From an uncultured Bacteroidaceae bacterium (lineage in GTDB: Bacteria; Bacteroidota; Bacteroidia; Bacteroidales; Bacteroidaceae), in contig CAJGDX010000084.1 of the NCBI GenBank assembly GCA_904502185.1, forward strand, positions 1-9,800: a stretch of DNA of 9,800 nucleotides. Direction: 5' to 3'. Under the pieces are notes generated by a model. The model saw nothing but the letters and a program-made list of their open reading frames with translations. It made no database searches and was not told the origin of the DNA. This document shows, piece after piece, positions 1 through 5,542 of the stretch (position 1 is the first letter of the stretch; each line of letters opens with the position of its first letter). The position numbers and the translations under genes were made by a program.

Positions 1-685
1 CTCGCTCTTCCAATTCTGTATAGAAAGCCTGCAACATCCTTAATTTTATGGCTACAGTATTTTGTGCACGTTCTTTGGTTGGCAAACATTGTTGTTTAAC
101 ATCGACATAGAGCGAAGGATATTTACTGACATATTTATATTCCTCAAAAAGGAAGATACGTAATTCCATTAAATCGTCAGCTGTAAAATGCTTTGGCAAT
201 ATGCTTGTTTGATGGTGGATGGCTAAATAACGCTTCAATTCTTTATAGAGGCCATTATATTGAAGGACTCTTTTTTCCGCAAAAGTTCCATCACGAAAAC
301 CTTCTTTTATAAATCGGCTGTATCTCTCCAACAGAGTTTCCTCTTTAGTTATAGCAATATAATTTTCAGGGTGCAGATGCCGACTAATTGTTTCTTCAAA
401 AAGTTCTGCTGTTATAAGGCTTTTGTCCATTTTTCCACATAACTCTATATATGCAGATTCAATGGCTTTGATTTCTTTGTCAATTTTTTCCTTAAGTTCG
501 TGGTTGTAGATAGATACCTTGGGACGAAGTGCACCATCGTCTTCGAATTTTGATAAATCCTTGAGGTCGGCCTTTATCTCACTCTTATGGTAAAGGTCAA
601 CTCCACGACCATCCCTTAATCGGAATCTGAGTTTGATGGTTCCCTCTGATTTTGTGGTTCTTCTGAATAATGTTAGTCCTTTCAT
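1..685 (-). CDS. Tyrosine recombinase/integrase, N-terminal part (cut by the left edge)
   Basis: A leftward reading frame begins at the ATG at 685-683 (MKGLTLFRRTT...) and stays open for 228 codons to the window edge. It has the layout of Bacteroidetes phage-type integrases: an N-terminal strand-rich arm-DNA-binding region (about residues 1-45, with KLRFRLRDGRG), a charged helical linker (about 55-100), then a helical core-binding SAM-like domain (about 115-228: LLERYSRFIKEG, LYKELKRYL, FTADDLMELRIFLFEEY). The catalytic domain carrying the Arg/His/Tyr residues would lie left of the window, so activity cannot be judged. No good Shine-Dalgarno is visible; the start is supported by a TAnnTTTG box about 25 bases upstream. 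The DNA is AT-richer than the GRE operon, as expected for mobile DNA. The family call comes from overall resemblance; whether it belongs to a phage, an integrative conjugative element or a genomic island is unknown. Confidence 0.8.
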   Translation of the reverse strand, partial: MKGLTLFRRTTKSEGTIKLRFRLRDGRGVDLYHKSEIKADLKDLSKFEDDGALRPKVSIYNHELKEKIDKEIKAIESAYIELCGKMDKSLITAELFEETISRHLHPENYIAITKEETLLERYSRFIKEGFRDGTFAEKRVLQYNGLYKELKRYLAIHHQTSILPKHFTADDLMELRIFLFEEYKYVSKYPSLYVDVKQQCLPTKERAQNTVAIKLRMLQAFYTELEER

Positions 686-703
686 TGCATGCCATTATTT
701 AAT

Positions 704-753
704 GTGGTGCAAATATACAAAATTTGCACCACTGAATTGCAATATTGCACCAC
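704..753. repeat. Perfect inverted repeat plus a third half-site, probable operator of the integrase
   Basis: GTGGTGCAAAT (704-714) and ATTTGCACCAC (722-732) form a perfect 11-bp inverted repeat with a 7-base spacer. A further copy of TTGCACCAC (745-753) repeats the right arm (724-732) at a 21-bp offset, about two helical turns. A separate 12-bp perfect palindrome TGCAATATTGCA (738-749) overlaps the third copy. The set spans the predicted -7 and -33 elements, which suggests a repressor or excisionase operator or autoregulation by the integrase. No regulator gene is seen in the window. Confidence 0.6.
710..742 (-). promoter_or_regulatory. Predicted promoter of the integrase gene
   Basis: On the minus strand, TATATTTG (717-710) matches the Bacteroidetes -7 box TAnnTTTG exactly. 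TTGC (742-739), 21 bases upstream, is a reasonable -33 element. Transcription would start near 703, giving a leader of under 20 bases before the ATG at 685. The -7 box overlaps the left arm of the palindrome at 704-732, so a protein bound there would block the promoter. Confidence 0.55.
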
Positions 754-825
754 AATTATACAATATAATGCAAAAGGTTAACATTTATAAATATGGTTAT
801 CAATGTATTATGCTTTATCATTGTT

Positions 826-865
826 GCGCGTGGGTTTAATTCCTGATTCCCGCTTCGAGTACCAG
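826..865 (+). other. Possible attachment-site remnant resembling a tRNA 3' end
   Basis: The stretch resembles the T-arm and 3' end of a tRNA: GTGGG (830-834) can pair with CCCGC (849-853), followed by TTCGAGTACCA ending in CCA-like sequence and then a terminator. The loop between the arms is 14 bases instead of 7, and nothing upstream looks like an acceptor, D or anticodon arm, so it is not a functional tRNA. Integrases of this class often insert into tRNA 3' ends, leaving a partial copy beside the original terminator. That would place the intact tRNA and the rest of the element to the left. This reading is inference. Confidence 0.3.
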
Positions 866-868
866 AAT

Positions 869-907
869 AAATCCCAATCGCATACTTCTCAGGCGATTGG
901 GATTTTT
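869..907 (+). terminator. Rho-independent terminator
   Basis: AAATCCCAATCGC (869-881) pairs perfectly with GCGATTGGGATTT (893-905) across an 11-base loop, and the right arm runs into a T-tract. No intact gene precedes it on the plus strand, so it is probably the leftover terminator of an RNA or protein gene disrupted by integration. Confidence 0.75.
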
Positions 908-910
908 CTT

Positions 911-1323
911 TTGCCATTTTTGTCAACCATTGTCAACCAAAATAAAACAATTTGTTTGTTTTTTTTGTTGCTTTCAAGTGGTGTAAATGTTTGAAACCAT
1001 ATAGAAAATCAAATAATATGTAAATATGATAGGTCTCTATGGTTGTTCAAAAATTTCATCTGAACATTCTTGTTTTTTACAATATTGGTTTCTTGTTTGA
1101 AAACAGAGAGGGGCAGGAACCGAATATGTGCATGATATTTGAATTTTATTGATATTTTTTTATTGTTCATTGATTTTTTTTGTAACTTAACGCAGTTATT
1201 TATCATTAGAGCTAATCGGGTGATTATGCATAGATTATTCTATCTTGAAATATGGATATGAGCGTGTGTAATTATGTGTTTGGCATCTAAGAGGTTAAAG
1301 ATTTATTACTCAAAGAAATATCA
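911..1323. other. AT-rich intergenic region and leader of the GRE operon
   Basis: No convincing gene is present; the short frames on either strand are low-complexity and AT-driven. Two weak promoter candidates face right. One is TTTG (964-967) with AATGTTTG (986-993), one mismatch to TAnnTTTG, which would give a leader of over 300 bases. The other is the T-tract ending TTTG at 1182 with TATCATTA (1201-1208), two mismatches. ATTGAT occurs at 1148-1153 and 1169-1174, 21 bp apart, each followed by a T-run. The operon's promoter must lie here unless transcription enters from further left, but the terminator at 869-907 makes that unlikely. Confidence 0.4.
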
Positions 1324-2082
1324 ATGGAAAAGGACTCAGGGGTTATATTCAGCATAGAAGAATTTGCCGTAAACGACGGACCGGGAATCAGGACTACTGT
1401 TTTTCTGAAAGGGTGTCCTTTGCGCTGTGCCTGGTGCCACAATCCCGAAGGTTGGTCGCCTCATCCTCAGCCATTGACCAAGCAGGGAAGAACCGAAATT
1501 TGCGGTTACAGCATAAGTGTCGATAAGCTTGTGGCGATGCTCCGAAGAGATGAAGATATATTCAGAGAGAGTGGGGGCGGAGTCACATTTACCGGTGGCG
1601 AACCTCTTGTGCAGGCCGATTTCCTGTGCAATGTGCTTGACCGTTTGTCCGGCATACACAGGGTGGTAGAGACCAGTGGCCATGCGCCCGGAAAGGTGTT
1701 CGAGCGAGTGCTGGAAAAAGTTGAACTGATGCTTTTCGATGTCAAACTGGCAGATGGCGAAATGCATAAAAAATATACCGGTGTCGACAACAGACTGATT
1801 AAAGCCAATCTTAAGACTCTGTGCGAGTCGGGAAAGGAGTTTGTTGCAAGAATACCGCTTATTCCCGGTGTTAACGACTCTGTTGAAAATATGCAGGCAA
1901 CAGCCGAACTACTACAGGGGGCAAAAGGGCTGCAACGTGTAGAATTGCTTAGATACCACAAGACTGCCGGGGCAAAATATCCAATGGTTGGGATAGATTA
2001 TGCGCCCGGCTTCGACGAGGATAGAACTCCGGAAATTCACGACACATTTACCGAGAAAAACATAAAACTATTAATACTATGA
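1324..2082 (+). CDS. Glycyl radical enzyme activase (radical SAM), compact form without auxiliary clusters
   Basis: This 252-residue radical SAM protein should reductively cleave S-adenosylmethionine and abstract hydrogen from the glycine of the GRE encoded next door. The GRE-activase signature DGPGIRTTVFLKGCPLRC is followed by AWCHNPE, giving the cluster-binding CxxxCxxC at Cys31, Cys35 and Cys38. SGGGVTFTGGEPL (83-95) holds the GGEP SAM-binding motif; VETSGHA (115-121), DVK (139-141) and RIPLIPGVND (176-185) are further family motifs. Most activases of non-PFL GREs are about 300 residues, with an insert carrying two extra [4Fe-4S] clusters after the CHNPE motif. Here that segment (about 44-64) is short and has a single Cys (Cys60), as in the roughly 246-residue PflA. 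The stop overlaps the GRE start by four bases (ATGA), so the two are probably translationally coupled. Annotation as pyruvate formate-lyase activase would be misleading given the partner. Confidence 0.92.
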   Translation: MEKDSGVIFSIEEFAVNDGPGIRTTVFLKGCPLRCAWCHNPEGWSPHPQPLTKQGRTEICGYSISVDKLVAMLRRDEDIFRESGGGVTFTGGEPLVQADFLCNVLDRLSGIHRVVETSGHAPGKVFERVLEKVELMLFDVKLADGEMHKKYTGVDNRLIKANLKTLCESGKEFVARIPLIPGVNDSVENMQATAELLQGAKGLQRVELLRYHKTAGAKYPMVGIDYAPGFDEDRTPEIHDTFTEKNIKLLIL

Positions 2083-4148
2083 CACCTAGAATTGAAACAC
2101 TGCGCTCATTTATCAGAGCAGAGAAACACCACGAGTTCAGACATTCGCCCGAAGAGCTTGGACTCGACCGCATGAATGAAAAATTCCGCGAAGAGGGAGT
2201 CGCGCCGGTTGCGCGAAGCGCCCGCATGCTGAAAACACTGCTCGAGGCTGAAACTCCTATAATCATAGAGGGAGAAACTATTGTTGCAACACGCACCATC
2301 TCTCGCATCCCCTCCATCTTCACCGACGAAGAGTGGGAGGATATTCGCAGCAAACACACCCTGCACGAACGCGGTACCGTTTCCAACCTCTCTCCCGACT
2401 ACGAAGGTATTATTGCCGACGGATTAGGCAAAAGAAAAGAAAGCATTATCGCCCGACTCGCCGACGAGGCACTGACCCCCGAACAACGCGAGTTTCTTGC
2501 TGCTGCCAAAGAGAGCATCGAGGCTCTTCAGAGCTTTATTCTCAAATATCAGGCTTGTGCAAAAAATGCCGGACAGAATGATGTGGCGGCTGTACTCGGC
2601 GCCATCCACTCCGATGGTGCAACAACACTCCACGAGGCATTGCAACTGCTTCGAATGGTTCACTTCGCATTGTGGGAGAGCGATTGCTACCACAATACAC
2701 TCGGCCGTTTCGACCAATATATCTACCCCTACTACAAAAGTGATATAGAGAAGGGTGCGATTACCGAAGAGCAGGCATACGAACTTATCATGGAGTTCTT
2801 CCTGGCCTGCAACAAGGACAGCGACCTCTATGTGGGAATGCAGCAGGGCGACAACGGACAGAGCCTTGTTCTTGGCGGACGCGACGCCAAGGGCAACTGC
2901 CTGTTCAACGAAGTGTCGCGCATGTGCCTTAAGGCAAGCTACGAACTTAACCTCATAGATCCCAAAATAAACCTCCGCTGCGATTCGAACACTCCGTTGG
3001 AGATATATAAACTTGGAGCAGAACTTACCAAAAGAGGATTGGGATTCCCGCAATACGACAACGACGATGTTGTGATTCCCGGACTCATGAAACTTGGTTA
3101 CACCGAAGAGGATGCACACAACTATGTGGTTGCAGCATGCTGGGAGTTTATCATCCCCAAGAATGGAATGGAAATTCCCAATATCGATGCCCTCTCGTTT
3201 GCCGAAATTGTAAGCAACGCCATAAATTCTCTCGGCAACTACGACAGCTACGAGAGTTTCTATGCATACATTGAGGAGAAGATAAAGGAGGAGTGCGAGC
3301 GAATAACCTCGTCGCACGACAACCTCTACTTTGCGCCTGCACCCTTCCTCTCGACCATTATGGGCGGTACAATAGAAAAGGCACAGGATATTTCCGAAGG
3401 TGGAAACTCAAACAACTATGGTGTTCACGGAACAGGTCTTTCCACTGCAGCCGACTCACTTGCAGCCATTAAGAAATTCTATTTCGAAGAGAAATCTGTT
3501 TCGCTGGAAGAGCTTGCCGATGCTCTGAAAAACAATTTTGCAGGACACGAGGCGTTGCAACAGCGTCTGCGAAACGAAGCTCCCAAAATGGGAGTCGACA
3601 ATGAAGAGGCCGACTCTGTAGGTTGTGCGCTGTTGAACACTTTTGCCGAAGCACTGCGTGGCAAACGCAATGAAAGAAGTGGAATATGGCGAGCAGGTAC
3701 AGGAACAGCAATGTACTATATCTTCCACGCCAAGGATCTTCCTGCCACCCCCGATGGCAGAAATGCAGGCGAAGTTCTGCCTGCAAACTTCACTCCGAGC
3801 ATGTTCCTTAAACAGAAGGGGCCGGTGTCGGTAATGCGTTCATTCTCAAAACCCAATTTGCAGGATGCCATAAACGGCGGTCCTCTTACCATTGAATTGG
3901 ACGAGAGCATCTTCCGCAACGACGAAACTGTTGAGAAACTGGCTATGCTTATCCGCTCATATATACGCATGGGCGGTCATCAGCTTCAGCTGAACACACT
4001 GAACAGAGAAAAACTGCTCGATGCAAAGGCACACCCCGAACTACACAAGAATCTTATTGTGCGTGTGTGGGGATGGAGCGGATATTTCGTGGAACTCGAC
4101 GAGTGTTATCAAGACCATATTATCGAACGAATCAAATACAAGATATAG
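2079..4148 (+). CDS. Glycyl radical enzyme of unknown substrate (dehydratase/lyase-like, not pyruvate formate-lyase)
   Basis: A 689-residue GRE. The PFL-type domain starts at TPRIETLRSF and covers most of the protein; the glycine-radical domain is C-terminal. Catalytic Cys354 lies in VVAACWEFIIPK, with Glu356 two residues on. This is the Cys-x-Glu layout of diol dehydratases, choline lyase and hydroxyphenylacetate decarboxylase, where Glu acts as base; PFL has two adjacent Cys. Other family segments are the stretch around 442-465 (NNYGVHGTGLSTAADS) and TPDGR at 557-561. The radical loop reads RVWGWSGYF with Gly665 as predicted radical site; common forms are RVxGYSA, so the two Trp are unusual. 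The protein is about 100 residues shorter than most GREs; the shortfall seems to lie in the N-terminal half, between the segments around residues 80 and 120. The start is fixed by the ATGA overlap with its activase. Likely a radical C-O, C-C or C-N bond cleavage under anaerobiosis. The sugar-porter downstream suggests a sugar, polyol or derived substrate, but this is inference. Confidence 0.9.
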   Translation: MTPRIETLRSFIRAEKHHEFRHSPEELGLDRMNEKFREEGVAPVARSARMLKTLLEAETPIIIEGETIVATRTISRIPSIFTDEEWEDIRSKHTLHERGTVSNLSPDYEGIIADGLGKRKESIIARLADEALTPEQREFLAAAKESIEALQSFILKYQACAKNAGQNDVAAVLGAIHSDGATTLHEALQLLRMVHFALWESDCYHNTLGRFDQYIYPYYKSDIEKGAITEEQAYELIMEFFLACNKDSDLYVGMQQGDNGQSLVLGGRDAKGNCLFNEVSRMCLKASYELNLIDPKINLRCDSNTPLEIYKLGAELTKRGLGFPQYDNDDVVIPGLMKLGYTEEDAHNYVVAACWEFIIPKNGMEIPNIDALSFAEIVSNAINSLGNYDSYESFYAYIEEKIKEECERITSSHDNLYFAPAPFLSTIMGGTIEKAQDISEGGNSNNYGVHGTGLSTAADSLAAIKKFYFEEKSVSLEELADALKNNFAGHEALQQRLRNEAPKMGVDNEEADSVGCALLNTFAEALRGKRNERSGIWRAGTGTAMYYIFHAKDLPATPDGRNAGEVLPANFTPSMFLKQKGPVSVMRSFSKPNLQDAINGGPLTIELDESIFRNDETVEKLAMLIRSYIRMGGHQLQLNTLNREKLLDAKAHPELHKNLIVRVWGWSGYFVELDECYQDHIIERIKYKI

Positions 4149-5458
4149 TGAAAGGATATATGTTTTGGATAGCCTTTGTAGCATCGCTCGGAGGTCTTCT
4201 GTTTGGATTTGATACTGCTGTAATTTCCGGTGCCGAAAAGGCTATACAGCAGGTGTATGAATTGAATAATTTCTGGCACGGCTTCACAATAACCACTGCG
4301 TTGTTGGGAACAATTCTTGGTGCGCTCACCTGCGGCAAACCGGCGCAGAAGTATGGACGTCTTAACTCGTTGAAGGTTATAGGTGTGCTTTATCTCATTT
4401 CAGCCATAGGAAGCGCGGCTGTTGTTAATTGGTACGCTTTCATGGCATTTCGCTTCCTTGGAGGATTGGCGGTGGGTGCATCGTCTGTAATAGGTCCTAT
4501 GTATATTGCCGAAATTTCTCCATCGTCGTGGCGAGGCCGATTCGTGGCATTCTTCCAGTTCAATATTGTACTGGGTATTGTATGTGCATACTTTTCGAAC
4601 TATTTCATTTCGGGTGTAGCACACGATTGGCAGTGGATGCTTGGAAGCGAGGCTGTACCGGCTTTGTTGTTTACATTGCTGTTGTTTACAGTTCCTGAAA
4701 GTCCACGCTGGCTCGTATCGCAGGGAGAGGATAAAAAGGCCGAAATGGTTTTTGCAAAGACCGGTGAAAAGGATATTAAAGGCGAAATGGCTGCAATTAA
4801 GGAGTCTTTCAATCTTGAATCGTCAACAGCAAAAGAGGGATTCTTTCAAAAGAAGTTCCGAAAGCCTATATTTATTGCTTTTTTCATTGCAACACTTAAC
4901 CAATTGACTGGTATAAATGCGATTCTTTACTATGCTCCCCGACTGTTGGAGCAATCGGGAGTCTTCAGCGATGGTGCGTTGCTGCAATCTGTAATTGTCG
5001 GACTTACCAACCTTACTTTTACAATGATAGGTATGGCGCTGATTGACAAACTGGGACGACGTACACTTATTGCCATTGGTGCAGTAGGCATGGTGATAGC
5101 ACAGGCGTTGGTTGCACGAGGATTCTACCTCGAAGAGTTCGAGGGTTATTATCTGCTTCTGTGTATTTGTGCTTATGTGGCATTCTTTGCAATATCTTTG
5201 GGAGCAACAATTTGGGTTGTCATTGCCGAGGTGTTCCCCAACAGTGTCCGCTCAGATGGTCAGGTATTCGGCAGTATGACCCATTGGGTGTGGTCGGCGC
5301 TGCTTACCTGGTTCTTCCCTCTGTGTCTGGGTGTTGGTGGTGAGTATATATTTGCATTCTTTGCAGTGATAGCAGCAACATCTCTTGTCTTCGCATGGTG
5401 GTTGCCCGAAACCAAGGGAAAATCACTTGAGCAGATTCAGAAGGAGTTGGTAAAATAG
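4148..5458 (+). CDS. Sugar-porter family MFS transporter (sugar:H+ symporter-like)
   Basis: A 436-residue, 12-helix permease of the XylE/GLUT sugar-porter family. Signatures are ASLGGLLFGFDTAVISG in helix 1, FRFLGGLAVGASS and PMYIAEISP in the N-half, PESPRWL before the central loop, NQLTGINAILYYAP in helix 7, DKLGRR, and PETKGKSLEQIQ at the C-terminus. Compared with E. coli XylE from memory, the Gln of helix 5 (FFQFN), the Asn of GIN and the Trp of ATIWVVIAEVFP are kept. A second helix-5 Gln is Ile, the QQ pair in helix 7 is NQ, and the helix-11 Gln is His, so the substrate need not be xylose. The start chosen is GTG at 4148, sharing one base with the GRE stop. ATG at 4160 has AAAGGA just upstream and is a good alternative. 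A longer frame back to 4067 lies wholly inside the GRE gene and is unlikely. It probably imports the substrate of the GRE pathway. Confidence 0.88.
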   Translation: MKGYMFWIAFVASLGGLLFGFDTAVISGAEKAIQQVYELNNFWHGFTITTALLGTILGALTCGKPAQKYGRLNSLKVIGVLYLISAIGSAAVVNWYAFMAFRFLGGLAVGASSVIGPMYIAEISPSSWRGRFVAFFQFNIVLGIVCAYFSNYFISGVAHDWQWMLGSEAVPALLFTLLLFTVPESPRWLVSQGEDKKAEMVFAKTGEKDIKGEMAAIKESFNLESSTAKEGFFQKKFRKPIFIAFFIATLNQLTGINAILYYAPRLLEQSGVFSDGALLQSVIVGLTNLTFTMIGMALIDKLGRRTLIAIGAVGMVIAQALVARGFYLEEFEGYYLLLCICAYVAFFAISLGATIWVVIAEVFPNSVRSDGQVFGSMTHWVWSALLTWFFPLCLGVGGEYIFAFFAVIAATSLVFAWWLPETKGKSLEQIQKELVK

Positions 5459-5476
5459 TTTGGATAAAATAATTGA

Positions 5477-5522
5477 AAGAATTGCAGGTAGCCATTCATC
5501 AGCTACCTGCAATTCTTGTTTT
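5477..5522. terminator. Bidirectional rho-independent terminator between convergent genes
   Basis: AAGAATTGCAGGTAGC (5477-5492) and GCTACCTGCAATTCTT (5502-5517) form a perfect 16-bp hairpin with a 9-base loop. GTTTT follows on the plus strand, and an A-rich run (5464-5478) gives a U-rich tail on the minus strand. It sits 18 bases after the transporter stop and 20 bases beyond the stop of the GH43 gene, so it can serve both. Confidence 0.9.
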
Positions 5523-5542
5523 ATGGTAATGGATGGGACTGA

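Larger units (their letters stand above)
776..938. repeat. Four copies of a GGTTnnCA octamer, possible recombinase arm sites
   Basis: GGTTAACA (776-783) and GGTTATCA (795-802) are direct repeats on the plus strand. TGTCAACC occurs at 921-928 and 931-938, which is GGTTGACA on the minus strand. Two direct copies thus face two inverted copies, roughly symmetric around position 857. Lambda-type recombinases use short direct repeats in attachment-site arms, so this arrangement next to an integrase gene is suggestive. The octamers are short and degenerate, and coincidence is possible. Confidence 0.35.

Noticed and set aside
633..994. Two short plus-strand frames over the integrase promoter and terminator
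   Set aside because: They run through the palindrome, the integrase 5' end and the terminator hairpin, so they are not plausible genes.
1045..1065. GTTCA...TGAAC inverted repeat
   Set aside because: Only five base pairs with an 11-base spacer in AT-rich DNA, easily due to chance.
1009..1206. 65-codon minus-strand frame in the intergenic region
   Set aside because: Lys/Asn/Ile-rich translation expected of AT-rich DNA; no start signal, no family resemblance.
2424..3317. Long open frame (297 codons) on the minus strand opposite the GRE gene
   Set aside because: It lies wholly inside a clear GRE gene. Its low-complexity, Val/Cys-rich translation matches no family and is a codon-bias shadow.
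4067..4147. Upstream extension of the transporter gene to an ATG at 4067
   Set aside because: The extra 27 residues are encoded inside the GRE glycine-radical region and are charged, unlike the short N-terminus of sugar porters. GTG at 4148 or ATG at 4160 fits better.
2079..4148. Pyruvate formate-lyase as the identity of the GRE
   Set aside because: PFL requires two adjacent Cys in the active site and an RVSGYA-type loop. Here there is one Cys followed by Trp-Glu, and RVWGWS.
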